A program made the position numbers and the translations under genes. A DNA stretch of 64,000 nucleotides, taken from NCBI GenBank assembly GCA_963971405.1, contig OZ020486.1, positions 8,951,419 to 9,015,418 on the forward strand. The letters are read 5' to 3'. Every line of letters starts with the position of its first letter. Positions within the stretch are counted from its first letter, which is position 1. The stretch is from Psococerastis gibbosa. Taxonomy: Eukaryota > Arthropoda > Insecta > Psocodea > Psocidae. The notes below the pieces were generated by a model. The model did not search any database. It saw nothing but the letters and a program-made list of their open reading frames with translations, and had not been told where the DNA came from. Below are positions 52,996 through 63,504 of the stretch, in pieces.

Positions 52996-53342
52996 CCAAG
53001 TCTCAATATAGACGGTTGGGAGTGTAGAGGGTATATTTTTATGTAATTAAAAGCACCAATAGGGTTGTCATTAAATTTATATTCTGAAAATTAATGGAAA
53101 GCTTGTTCAAGAATTAGAAACATTTTGCAGTGCCTTATTGTACGAATTCAACAATTGCAAGTTGCAACACACCAAGAGCTAATTTTGGCATGTCGCAACG
53201 TGTTGCACATTGTCGCTATTATACTTGTAGCCGGTGTGGGTTGACTTAGCGGTCGTGTACCAGTGGCCACGATTCATATACGGAATCAATAAGACCAACA
53301 ATGTGCGAAAAGTAAATGATGTCGTAATTGGCACGGCAACAT
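52996..53342. other. No recognisable feature
   Basis: Unassigned. No shared repeat. Confidence 0.35.
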
Positions 53343-53345
53343 TTA

Positions 53346-53725
53346 GGCGCCCATTCCACCGACCGGCTAGGGCTATTTCCAAAAACGGTGACGCGGTAGC
53401 AGACATTCAAGACTTTGGTGACGTTTCCACCGACCTCGCATTGCAGAATGCAAATGACATTGACGGAAATTAGAATTTTTCTTTTTATAGAAATCTATTA
53501 AAATGTTTGTACTTAACATATCCCATGACGCCATTTTGTAATTTTAGTTTGTTTGTGATTTTACTGTATGATCATTGATCAATTTTAACTATGGCATAGA
53601 GGAAAATAAACATTTCCGTCAATTCTGCAATGCGAGGTCTGTGGAAACCCCGCCTAAGTCTTGAATGTCTGCTACCCCGTCACTGTTTTTGTAAGTAGCC
53701 CTAGCCGGTCGGTGGAATGGGCGTC
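53346..53725. mobile_element. Harbinger-like MITE S1
   Basis: Long inverted ends (~125 bp) beginning GGCGCCCATTCCACCGACCG on one strand and GACGCCCATTCCACCGACCG on the other, each continuing through GTAGCAGACATTCAAGACTT and CTCGCATTGCAGAAT. The ~130-bp centre is AT-rich. TTA precedes and TAA follows. 380 bp, very similar to S2. Confidence 0.88.
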
Positions 53726-54019
53726 TAAGTAAAACTATACATACAATCATAAGACCTTCAAAATAATATTACATAATAAGCCACCTAGCAGCCAGAATTG
53801 TTTAAGCTGGCGTATTCTTCTTTTTTAACTCGCGTGTTTCAGTTTTGAAATGTTTGGTCGACTGCACAAAATGCGGTCAAAGCGTATCTCTAGCTCATTG
53901 TTAACAAGCGCACATGGATTCACTTTTGTTGGCTGTTACCAGGTTTGTTTCCGGTCCTATCGCATCTGCACTGCAGCGCAAAGGCCTGTTTGTCCAAAGG
54001 TATTTATTATTATACGTCA
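53726..54019. other. No recognisable feature
   Basis: Unassigned sequence. Confidence 0.3.
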
Positions 54020-54135
54020 CGTACGCTATCACTAGAAAACGTGTGTGGACGAAATTTTTGATTTCTAGTTGTTAATGTAATAAGGTGCACGTGTTTAAAT
54101 CTCAGGAACCCAAGACCGTCTTTTTTTTCGAATAT
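54020..54135 (+). repeat. Family D, old hairpin-end fragment
   Basis: GACGAAATTTTTGATTTCTA, GTGCACGTGTTTAAATCTC and AGGAACCCAAGACCG align loosely with family D positions 30-120. Confidence 0.4.
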
Positions 54136-54479
54136 TCTGACGGGCGCAATCACTGTGACAAAGTTTTGAGGATTAATTCTGTTGAAATGTAGGCAACACA
54201 AAAATAATTTTTGGGGACACTTTTTCATGGCGCCCCAATCCCCCAAAAGCCCACGTAAGAATTTGCAAAAAAATTATGATTTTGTTATTATATTTTCTGT
54301 TGAATGTACATGAACATCAGCACGCCATCAGTTAGCCTAATTTCGTAAAAGATTATCTATCATTGTTGACTCTAAATTCTCTCTTAATTTTGATGTAGCC
54401 TGTTGGCTTTTGGAACTAAAATCTAGGCTTCAAAATAAAGACGATCAATTTCATCAGCCTAATTTTGCTTCAAAAGTCT

Positions 54480-54645
54480 TTATGAGCAGCTTCTGCCCCC
54501 TAAATGAGTAAATTCATATGATAGTGAACAATTTTTTTTTTTTAAATTGAATAAAACTCAAATTTTCAACAAAACAAATTACCCTGTAATACAACTTGTG
54601 AACCCCCCCCCCCTAAATTTTTCGCTGGATCCGCTGTGTTCACAG
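54480..54645. mobile_element. hAT-like right end, family K relative
   Basis: AACCCCCCCCCCCTAAATTT and TCGCTGGATCCGC parallel the right half of the complete MITE K at 56.6 kb. No left end or target duplication identified. Confidence 0.4.
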
Positions 54646-55095
54646 ACTTGGTCATGGGAAACGTGGCTGCTGGGCCCAAAAAATTATTTTTGACGTGAGG
54701 TGAATGTGCCATCCCTTCTACACAGAACTCTAGTTGTCAGCAGTTAAATTAGTAGTATAATTTGCCAGCCTTGATTAGCGAATTTAGGGGAATGCCTGCT
54801 GGATCACAGCCAGCCTCCGCCCCCTCCCTTCCACCTGCCCTGTTTAACCTTTTTACCCCGTATAACTTTCCCTGGCTTCTCTTATAACTTTTAATCCCGC
54901 TCAAGATTCAAGACTCTAATTTCACAAATCCAAAATGGCTGCTCCAACGTAAATAGCTATTTATTGTAGTGCGGAGTGCGCCCTCATGAGCTATGGGTCT
55001 ATCTTATATGTTCTCATCAAGTATTATGTAGCCCACAGCACTGAAAATGATTGGATACAATACATTGTAATTAAAAATTTCATGATAGTGATTGT
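54646..55095. other. No recognisable feature
   Basis: Unassigned sequence. Confidence 0.35.
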
Positions 55096-55314
55096 GGTAA
55101 ATAAATAAATAAATAAAGACTTTTTTGTTGTTTCTATTACTAAGCCGACATGGCGGAGTTACGGCTATAAAGCACTCTCTTACACTCAACTAGGAAGGCC
55201 CGGGACCACCTGCTTTACATGCCCTCCGAAGCATGGCCAGAAAATGTAGCCAGTGTGGGACTCGAACCAACAACCTTTTGGGTGAAAGTCAGAGTCCTTA
55301 CCATTACGCTACAA
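55096..55314 (-). repeat. SINE-A copy 4
   Basis: Minus strand: TTGTAGCGTAATGG, ACTCTGACTTTCACCC, B box GGTTCGAGTCC, GGCCATGCTTCGGAGGGC, CTTTATAGCCGTAACTCCG and a TTTA tail. A near-complete copy. Confidence 0.85.
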
Positions 55315-55564
55315 GTCCGAACTGTAAATACACTACCTACAGGCTATCGATACACACGGACGATTCTCCCAACCGTGATTTGCCGACGTTTTTTCCATTC
55401 ACAACATTCAGTATGTGTCCAGATTAAAATAATGCATAATGCATCAACATCTACTGCAAAGTGACGCCCGTGCGCGGTTTTTACAACTGGCTATAAAATA
55501 ATGGTTCAATACATACAGAAGCATGGCCTTGCCCAGGGGGTTGGAAATCTTCTGAATCAGACTC
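55315..55564. other. No recognisable feature
   Basis: Unassigned sequence. Confidence 0.3.
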
Positions 55565-55567
55565 TTA

Positions 55568-55951
55568 GGTGCCCATTCCATTGACCGGCTAGGGCTATTT
55601 CCAAAAACGGTGACGTGGTAGCAGACATTCAAGACTTAGGTGACGTCTCCACCGACCTCGCATTGCAGAATGCAAATGACATTGACGGAAATTAGAATTT
55701 TTCTTTTTATAGAAATCTATTTAAATGTTTGTACATAACATATCCCATGACGCCATTTTTTAATTTTAGTTTGTTTGTTTGTGATTTTACTGTATGATCA
55801 TTGATCAATTTTAACTATGGCATAGAGGAAAATAAACATTTCCGTCAATTCTGCAATGCGAGGTCGGTGGAAACGCCACCTAAGTCTTGAATGTCTGCTA
55901 CCACGTCACCGTTTTTGGAAATAGCCCTAGCCGGTCAATGGAATGGGTGCC
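55568..55951. mobile_element. Harbinger-like MITE S2 with TTA target duplication
   Basis: Starts GGTGCCCATTCCATTGACCG and ends with the reverse complement CGGTCAATGGAATGGGTGCC. TTA lies on both sides (55565-55567, 55952-55954), the 3-bp duplication expected for PIF/Harbinger. Interior matches S1 nearly throughout. Confidence 0.92.
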
Positions 55952-55954
55952 TTA

Positions 55955-56545
55955 TGTCGTTTTGCACCGACAATTCACCAAGACCTATCCCTACAATGGA
56001 AAAGCCGTTGGCAAATTGCGACTGGGAGAACCGTCCGTGTGTACCCGACCTTATACTATAAATACAGCAGCATGTTCGTTCATATAGTGGTAGGTAGTAA
56101 ATAAGAGACGAAAGCGAGGCAACAGACCTGTGTGCAAAGTCCGTAGCTTCCAATTATCCTAGTTGACGTAAAATATTTTCAGCTTCCATAATTCCTTATT
56201 TGGTTACCATGGCAACAAAAGAGGTTTTGCATTCCCTTTAATTAATGGGAAAAACGCAGCGAGGTCACTGAAGACCCCTTGCGCTGTGTAAAAAAAAAAA
56301 ATAACTGTTATACCGCTTTTAAACCTTTTTCGAGGCAATAGTTTTCGACGTAACCTGCTGCATTTTCAGGCATTGTCTGTGGGGTAGAGCACCTACTTCG
56401 CCCATGCCCAAACCCCATGGGTCCCAAGTAGAGGGAATGCCCTTCAGCATTTCACACTTATTAATATTTAAAATTTATTCTAGTTTAAGTCTATAACCTT
56501 TCTTTTTATTATCCTGACGTTTGGTCAAAAAGAAATTAAATGTGA
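55955..56545. other. No recognisable feature
   Basis: Unassigned sequence. Confidence 0.35.
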
Positions 56546-56553
56546 TATTGTGG

Positions 56554-56684
56554 CAATGCCGCATCCACAGGGGGAGGGGTCACGGAGGGCATGACCCCCC
56601 TCAAAATGAGAAAAAAAATACTTTTTAAACTTTCAAACTACTTGTGACCCCCCCCCCCCTAAATTTCCGCTGGATTCGCCCTTG
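56554..56684. mobile_element. hAT MITE K with exact 8-bp target duplication
   Basis: Ends CAATGCCGCATCC and GGATTCGCCCTTG are imperfectly inverted, each with a G or C tract inward. TATTGTGG flanks both sides (56546-56553, 56685-56692) exactly. Only 131 bp, non-coding. Confidence 0.9.
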
Positions 56685-56692
56685 TATTGTGG

Positions 56693-57419
56693 TCAGCAAC
56701 ATTTCCACCAGAGCGGCATTCGTGTTTTTCCCCCAACTGTGAAGATAGTTGTAGATAGATACCATTCTCGGTTGAGTTTCCCTTTTTTACTAAACTCAAC
56801 TATTTCCACTTAATTCATCATCATCTTAAAAATTCCACTTTGGCGACAATCTCACTAATGGAATTAATGGGAATTAAGATAGGTCTACTCTGATTTTTTT
56901 TAATTATTTGCAATACAGTAAATAAGAAATAAACGCGAAAAAAAAGGATTTCTATAGACATCACAAATCAAAGATTCAGCATCTAATAAAGAAGTCTAAG
57001 CTTCTAAATAAGCGATTTTCAATATAAAAAATTCAAATAAACAGCAAAAAATGTAATCGCATTAACTTGCTTGATCCCAATGAATGATATTATGCTAATA
57101 ATAAAATGCTTCAATTTTATACGCTAAACTCGGCATTTTTTCGTTTTAAATGATTTCCAAAGTCACTGGTAAGGATATTTTAGGTCAGCCAAAAATGTTT
57201 TTAAACTGATGTCTTAAAAGGGTTTTAATTTAAATTAATTTTTTGACGAAAACCATTTGTTCTCTTTTTTTCAAATCTACCGCCACCTGGCCCTTGCACA
57301 TTTGACGGTCTGCATGAAGCAAACGACAAAGCCGTCCAAGCTGCTTAATTTTGGAGAACCCACTTAAATGCGTGTTTTCCTGGACACGCGAAGTTAGTAA
57401 GTAATTATCATGTCATTTA
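56693..57419. other. No recognisable feature
   Basis: AT-rich, unassigned. Confidence 0.35.
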
Positions 57420-57671
57420 CCGTCGCTGTTCTTGCAAAAGGCCGTGTGTCGAGACACCCCTACTTTTCAGGAGGCGAAAAAAAACTGTCTGATTTCTATT
57501 ATCGATGTATCCACATTCGTCCTTTTTCAAATAAAGTTCAGTCATTGCAGTATTTTTTCCCTGACATAGGACCTTCTGCAAAATGTGCATCTTCACAACA
57601 TCTTTCCAACGAGGCCAACAACAGAAAATCTGATTTTCACGACATAAGGCCTTTTGCAAGAACAGCAACGT
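57420..57671. repeat. Inverted-repeat element Z
   Basis: CGTCGCTGTTCTTGCAAAAG at the left and CTTTTGCAAGAACAGCAACG at the right are inverted, continuing to GGCCGTGTGTCG / CGACATAAGGCC. About 33-bp ends around a 190-bp interior. The overlapping frames on both strands (88 and 83 codons) are a by-product of the inverted ends. Probable MITE, target duplication not resolved. Confidence 0.6.
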
Positions 57672-58217
57672 TATGAGCTGTTACTTTGTTTATTTTGTAG
57701 TTTTAGGGTTAAAAAGGTTTTGTAGTTACATGCATGTGCAATTAAATGAATTACAACATTCATTCATAAATTAGCTATGAAAGTTTGGAAGGATTTATTA
57801 AATAAAATGACAGTGCGACAGGTACAGAGGGGGTCGCATCTGTCACCAGGTGCAATTTCCGCCGTCAAGCGCAAAGTTGCGACCACAATTATTTCATTAC
57901 CTCAATTTGTGGGTTTGGTAATTAAAATATGCCTTGCTGCAGAGTATACGATAAGTTGCCCCTAGCCAACAAACTTTGCCAGATTTATAACTTGTTTAAC
58001 TGTTCAAACTGGATGCCTACAAGTTGAGACCGTGTATTTTAATTTAATTTCGAACATAGTAGGCCTACATTGTTGTATCATATATTCACTACCATACTTT
58101 ACGCACAAGGTTGTTATTAGAAGGGCTTTGTATGGACGTAGACCTATTTATTATTAATCATTATACCTTCCCATGTCAACGACCCCATGGATAATCGGAC
58201 ATTATCGGTATTGTTAC
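57672..58217. other. No recognisable feature
   Basis: Unassigned sequence. Confidence 0.35.
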
Positions 58218-58432
58218 GACATGTAGAGTAGTGGTAAGAACTCAGACGATATCTCGAGGGATTATTGGTTCGAGTTGGTTCTTGCCATGCTTCGGAGGGC
58301 ATGTAAAGCAGGCGGTACCTAACCTTCCTAGTTGAGAGTAAGAGAGGACTTTATAGTCCTAACTCCGCCATACTAACAGAAATAAAAGTCATTATTAGGT
58401 ATTTGATTTGTGTATTTATTTATTTATAACCA
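58218..58432 (+). repeat. SINE-A copy 5, B box rearranged
   Basis: ACATGTAGAGTAGTGGTAAG, then an altered head with GGTTCGAGTTGG, CCATGCTTCGGAGGGCATG, CTTCCTAGTTGAGAGTAAG, CTTTATAGTCCTAACTCCGC and a TTTA tail. The SINE's ACATTTTCTGG block is missing. Confidence 0.75.
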
Positions 58433-58499
58433 AGTTTGGCTTCAATTCTACGTAAATATGCATTAACGCCACAAACGTACTATTTCCCTTACTTATTTA

Positions 58500-58746
58500 T
58501 GTTGGAATACAAACCTAAGATCACGTTTGGAAAGTGCGCCAAAAGTATCAGTAGAATGATACTTAACGTGGAAGAAGAAATGATGACATGGAAGTCGGTA
58601 TTTTCTGTTTTGAACTTGTTTTTGGATAAAAGGATGAATTTTTTGATTATGAAGAAAAAATAAAGTTATTATATATTATTAATGTATTATTAATGAATAT
58701 AGTCATGGTTAAGAAGAAAGAACACTTTTTAGTATAATATTCAACA
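58500..58746 (+). mobile_element. 5' LTR of the copia element
   Basis: 247 bp bounded by TGTTGGAATA and TATTCAACA, an imperfect inverted TG...CA pair typical of LTRs. A polyadenylation-type AATAAA lies near 58660, followed by a TATATATTATTAATG stretch. The right boundary is fixed by the primer-binding site that follows at once. No second LTR exists in the window, so LTR divergence and target duplication cannot be checked. Confidence 0.85.
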
Positions 58747-58760
58747 GGTTATGGGCCCAG
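58747..58760 (+). promoter_or_regulatory. Primer-binding site, half-tRNA(iMet) type
   Basis: GGTTATGGGCCCAG is complementary to the anticodon arm of initiator methionine tRNA, not to its 3' end. Drosophila copia is primed by a tRNA(iMet) fragment at the same motif directly after its LTR. Confidence 0.9.
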
Positions 58761-58799
58761 AACCCAGACACCCGATCAGCTAAGTATAATTTAATATCC

Positions 58800-61700
58800 A
58801 TGAAATTGATGAAGCCACATGGTGGGTATGTGCTTAACCCTTTTAATGGGTCAACGAATTTCAGTAATTGGAAATTCAGAATGGAACAAATTCTGGAGGA
58901 GAATGGTGTTATGGATGTTGTCAACAATTTAGAAAAAGACAAAAATAAAGAAGCAAAGGCACGGAACTTGATTGTGCAAGGACTGGATGACCTAATACTT
59001 GAAAGTGTTATGGGGAAATCAACGCCACACGAAATGTGGGAAACCTTAAAAACTACATACGAGCAAAAAGGCTTGCAAGGCCAATTAACTTATAGAAGGA
59101 AGCTTCATACGGTGAAAATGGATGAATGTAATGATATGACTACACATCTTCACAAGATAGAAGAAAGTGTAAGGCTCTTGAAGGAAGCAGGAGGCAAGAT
59201 AGAGGAAGACGAAATAATTTGTGTTATTTTAAATAGTTTGCCGGAGCAATATCAAACAATAGTAACAGTTATTGAAAATACAACGCCTCAAATAAAGTTA
59301 GAGAAAGTAAAGAATAAATTAAGAATTGAATACGAAAAGGTGAAAGATCATGGAACAGAGACTGTAAGTAATTCTAATGCATTTAATTGTTGGACCTGTA
59401 ATGGACCACATTTAGCACGTGATTGTCCTATAAATAAGAATCAGATGCAAAGTTTTCAAAGAGGTGGAAATATAAATAGACCGTTTCGTGGTAGAGGACG
59501 TCGAAATTTTAGAAGTAGAGGAAGTAACCGTGGGAGTTACGCAAAGTCAAGTGTATCTGATGGCATAAGCTTTATAGCATTGAATAATAAATGTATGATA
59601 GCTAAAGAAGAAGACAATGTGACATTTTTACTAGATTCTGGTAGTACAGACCACTTGGTTGGTGAGGTGTATGAACAGCTGATGACAAATATAATAAAAT
59701 TACCACAACCAATAGAAATTGTTATTGCTAATGGTCAAAAACTTATAGCAAGAAAGAAAGGGAATCTGAAATTAGAATATAATGGAAGTATGATTGATTT
59801 ACAGGCAATTGTAGTGAATGGTTTATCGCACAATTTATTATCTGTTAACCAACTAACCAGAAAGGGAATTAAAGTTATTTTTAGCCATGATGAAGCACAG
59901 CTACTGAGTGAATCAGTTAATTTCAAATTTAAGAAGATTGGAAAAGTTTATAAGATGGTATTTCAGCAACCAAGCAAAAAGCAGTCAGAGAAGTACAATA
60001 ATATGCAGGTAAATGCTAATTTTACGCTGAAGCGCAGTAAATACAATGAACAGGAAGCAAGTTTGTGGCACAAACGCATGGGACATTTAAATAGACGCAG
60101 TATGAAGTTATTAAATCTACCCGTTGAGGAGAAGGTATGTGAGACATGTATTAAAGGGAAGATGACACGTTCACCATTTACTTCCTGTGCGAAGCCGAGA
60201 TCATCACGAATTGGTGAATTATTACACACTGACTTGTGTGGACCTATAACTCCTCCCACGAGGAATGGAGAAAAATATTTTCATGTCATTGTGGATGATT
60301 ATTCTCATTTTTTAGTTGTGTACCTACTTAAAAATAAAAGTGAAGCAGCCGGAAATGTTATAGACTTTATAAAAAAGTTAGAAGCTAAACACAACACAAA
60401 TGTACATCGCATAAGATGCGACCAAGGCAGAGAGTTCATTAATAAAACGCTGTTGACGTTTGCAAGTCGACATGGAATTAATATACAAAAGAATATTGCT
60501 TATTCTAGTGCTCAAAATGGAGTCAGCGAGAGATATAATAGATTAGTGCTTGATGTAAGCAGAACTTTAATGTGTGAAACTGATTTAGAAAAAGAATTTT
60601 GGGGTGATGCTGTACTTACCGCCGCTTACCTATTAAATCGGCGACCCTCGAGAGTAATAAATAATGAGACACCAGCAAGTATCTGGCATGATACTACTGA
60701 TCTTAAGAAAATACGTATATTTGGATGTAAATGTTACTACACACCGCTACCAAGAAAAAATAAATTAGACGAAAGAGGAAAAGAAGCACGGTTTATCGGC
60801 TACACTGACAATGGTTGGCGATTGTGGGACATCAGAGAGAAAAAATTAATTTCTGCTCGGGATGTTAAGTTTATAGAAGAAGAAAAGAAGATTAATCCAT
60901 TAATCATAATAGCGCTTACTCATGGTGAAAAGGAGAAATCTCCTGAATTAAGTGAAGACGATGAAGATGTAAGCCAGAAATACAGCCCAGGAAGTGACGA
61001 TGAATATGTACGTCAATCGAGTGGATATAGCAAGCAGAATACGCCAGAGAGATGTCAAAAGCAAGATGCAAATTCAGATAGTGAAGTTTATCAGCGATCA
61101 AGGAGAAATGTCGTGATACCACGCAAGTATGACGAATACGAATTATATATGGCATGCAATGCAGTAATTTATGACATACCATACGCAGTTCAAGATTTAC
61201 CTGATAGAGAAGACTCAGAAAAATGGTACGATGCAATGAAAAGGGAAATGCATTCAATAGAAAAGAATAAAACATGGATTCCAGTGAAAAAGCCAGAAAA
61301 TAAGAAAATTATTGATATGAAATGGGTGTTCAATTTTAAAGAACATGAAAGCCAAGACATGAGATATAAAGCCAGGTTAGTGGCAAGAGGTTTTATGCAA
61401 GAAGAACAATTAAGCTACGGGGAAATATATTCTCCAGTTGCAAAAATGAACACATTACGTACATTACTAGCTATTGGTAATCAACGAAAATATTATTTTC
61501 ACCAGATAGACGTGAAAACAGCATTTTTGAATGCGAATATAAAATCAGATGTGTATGTGTATCCGCCGGAAGGATTTGAAAGAAATGATAATTGTGTATA
61601 TAAATTGGAAAAAGCCATTTATGGATTAAAGGAGGCAAGCCATGCATGGAATCAGAAATTCAATGAAGTAATGATGAAGTATAATTTTGAAAGGTCTAAA

Positions 61701-62360
61701 AATGACAATTGCTTATACAAGAAAAGAGAAAATAATGAAAGTGTTTACATTTTATTATTCGTCGATGATGCAATAATTGCATCAAATAAATTGAAAAATA
61801 TTGAAGAAATCAAATCGCAACTTACAGCAGAATTTGACATGAGTGACAAGGGAGAGTTATCAATATTTTTAGGGATGGAAATTGACTATGATAGAGAAAA
61901 TGGAATTATGAAAATTCATCAAACTGAATACGCAAGAAGAGTATTATTGAAATTTAATATGCTTGGGTGCAAACCAGTAAGAATACCTATAGAAAAATGT
62001 GAAAATCTTACTAGTCTTGAAGAGACAGAAGAAGAATTAAATATAAGAAAAAAGTGCAGAACCGCTCTTGGATGTCTACTATATGCAGCGATGCTAACAA
62101 GACCAGATTTATCTTTTGTAGTGAGTTATCTATCAAGATACCAAGATAAAGGAGGAAGTGCTTTATTTACAGCAATTAAAAGGGTATTAAGATACCTAAT
62201 GGGTACGTACAATTATGGACTTTGTTATAAAAGAATAAGCGATGAAGATTACAATCAATTGAAAATAGTGGGATTTACGGATGCCGACTGGGGCAATGAT
62301 CCAGTAGACCGGAGAAGTACTTGTTTTACCCCCAGACGCAAACTATCAAGGGGCAAGTGA
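58800..62360 (+). CDS. Copia-type Gag-Pol polyprotein, 3' truncated
   Basis: Retrotransposon polyprotein that packages RNA, reverse-transcribes it and integrates the DNA. One open frame of 1186 codons with no stop or frameshift. In order: UBN2-type Gag (about 20-185); zinc knuckle C197-x2-C200-x3-H204-x4-C209; aspartic protease D279-S-G-S; GAG-pre-integrase H424, H429, C447, C450; integrase D478, D541, E577 (35-residue D-E spacing); reverse transcriptase D904 and F-V-D989-D990; start of RNase H with T-D1161-A-D-W. About residue 1175 the frame runs into a family D copy, so the last residues are foreign and most of RNase H, the polypurine tract and the 3' LTR are gone. The ATG at 58800, 40 bp after the primer site, opens a typical copia N-terminus. 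Cannot transpose on its own. Confidence 0.95.
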   Translation: MKLMKPHGGYVLNPFNGSTNFSNWKFRMEQILEENGVMDVVNNLEKDKNKEAKARNLIVQGLDDLILESVMGKSTPHEMWETLKTTYEQKGLQGQLTYRRKLHTVKMDECNDMTTHLHKIEESVRLLKEAGGKIEEDEIICVILNSLPEQYQTIVTVIENTTPQIKLEKVKNKLRIEYEKVKDHGTETVSNSNAFNCWTCNGPHLARDCPINKNQMQSFQRGGNINRPFRGRGRRNFRSRGSNRGSYAKSSVSDGISFIALNNKCMIAKEEDNVTFLLDSGSTDHLVGEVYEQLMTNIIKLPQPIEIVIANGQKLIARKKGNLKLEYNGSMIDLQAIVVNGLSHNLLSVNQLTRKGIKVIFSHDEAQLLSESVNFKFKKIGKVYKMVFQQPSKKQSEKYNNMQVNANFTLKRSKYNEQEASLWHKRMGHLNRRSMKLLNLPVEEKVCETCIKGKMTRSPFTSCAKPRSSRIGELLHTDLCGPITPPTRNGEKYFHVIVDDYSHFLVVYLLKNKSEAAGNVIDFIKKLEAKHNTNVHRIRCDQGREFINKTLLTFASRHGINIQKNIAYSSAQNGVSERYNRLVLDVSRTLMCETDLEKEFWGDAVLTAAYLLNRRPSRVINNETPASIWHDTTDLKKIRIFGCKCYYTPLPRKNKLDERGKEARFIGYTDNGWRLWDIREKKLISARDVKFIEEEKKINPLIIIALTHGEKEKSPELSEDDEDVSQKYSPGSDDEYVRQSSGYSKQNTPERCQKQDANSDSEVYQRSRRNVVIPRKYDEYELYMACNAVIYDIPYAVQDLPDREDSEKWYDAMKREMHSIEKNKTWIPVKKPENKKIIDMKWVFNFKEHESQDMRYKARLVARGFMQEEQLSYGEIYSPVAKMNTLRTLLAIGNQRKYYFHQIDVKTAFLNANIKSDVYVYPPEGFERNDNCVYKLEKAIYGLKEASHAWNQKFNEVMMKYNFERSKNDNCLYKKRENNESVYILLFVDDAIIASNKLKNIEEIKSQLTAEFDMSDKGELSIFLGMEIDYDRENGIMKIHQTEYARRVLLKFNMLGCKPVRIPIEKCENLTSLEETEEELNIRKKCRTALGCLLYAAMLTRPDLSFVVSYLSRYQDKGGSALFTAIKRVLRYLMGTYNYGLCYKRISDEDYNQLKIVGFTDADWGNDPVDRRSTCFTPRRKLSRGK

Positions 62361-62757
62361 CCCCCCCGCATTTTGTAAACATTAATAACCACTATAATAT
62401 ATGTGAATTTAAAAGAAATCGTTGGAGCCGTTTTTTAGAAATAATTTTTTTTAGACGTTTTTTTGTTTTTTGTTTATAATAAACCCCCCCCCCCCCAAAT
62501 TGAGTTAGCCCAAAATAAAAATAAAATGGTCTCGAGGTACGATTTTTGTGAACCTACATGCCGAATTTTATCAAAATCGACCGAGTAGTTTGGCCGGAAA
62601 TCGACGAACTGATAGACAGAGCGACAGACAGACATTTCGTAAAAAACACCTTTTTGGGTTCCTGGGACCTCAAAACGTGTAAATCCGTTGAAATCTTGAA
62701 ATCGAAAATTTGGACCATCACAAAGCTTTCCTTATACTACGTATAAATTGGAAAGCA
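62325..62757 (-). repeat. Family D copy truncating the copia element
   Basis: Begins at TTTTACCCCCAGACGCAAAC, an internal family D point, and runs to AAATTGGAAAGC. It has the hairpin end but not the distal half. The sequence after it (62760 onward) does not resume the copia RNase H. Confidence 0.9.
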
Positions 62758-63159
62758 ATAAGATGAAAGCTAACATATAGTATATAGACAAAATTCTGTC
62801 CCATGCAGACATGGTATGTGAGACCCTTGTAATTCTTCCCAACTGGGAATGGGACATACAGAGAGAATATCTCTGAGCTCCGCGTCATAGCCGGTAGCCC
62901 GGCAATCCCAAATTTCCAAAATGTCTTTTGCACGTCAATATGGTAATGGGATTAATCATATGAACAAATGTCACTTCAATGACAGTAGCCTATAGATGAG
63001 GTATAGGTTACTATTAATATTTTAACGGCTTTTTATGGGTGGAGGTCTATTTGTGGCCCTTTAAACGACCCTATGGATTTTCAGACATTATTTATATTGT
63101 TTCCGCAAGCATTTTAGACCATTTTGCGAACTGCTACCTATCATCGATGTCAACCTACA
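62758..63159. other. No recognisable feature
   Basis: Unassigned sequence. No copia continuation. Confidence 0.35.
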
Positions 63160-63450
63160 CCCACTACTCGCTATAAGGGGTGCAAAGTAGCTGGCCTCCT
63201 CGTGGTGCACCCTGGGTAACGCCAAATCTGCTACAGCGATCGCCTACTTCTCACTGAGAGCACCGAGCTTCCATGACACCAGCGATCGTCATAAGTTATC
63301 AAAATGGCCCTTCTATGGGCTTTGACAATGAGCTCCGCGTCCTTTTCTGGAACGCGGGTGGCTTGAACCCGAACGATGACTTGGTGAACCGCTACTGGGA
63401 AGCTCGGCGACGAATGGTGGAACTACTACGTTCGGGCGTTGGATAAAGTA
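63160..63450 (+). mobile_element. Possible LINE 5' fragment (endonuclease start)
   Basis: GC-richer than its surroundings. One plus frame (about 63320-63445) encodes E-L-R-V-L-F-W-N-A-G-G-L followed by an acidic then basic stretch, like the opening of an APE-type LINE endonuclease (a W-N-x-x-G-L motif), before a stop and an AAAGTAAAGTAAA end. Too short to assign securely. Confidence 0.35.
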
Positions 63451-63504
63451 AAGTAAAAAAGTACTACTCGCTATAATGGACAAGCAGAGACAATCTTATC
63501 ATTG

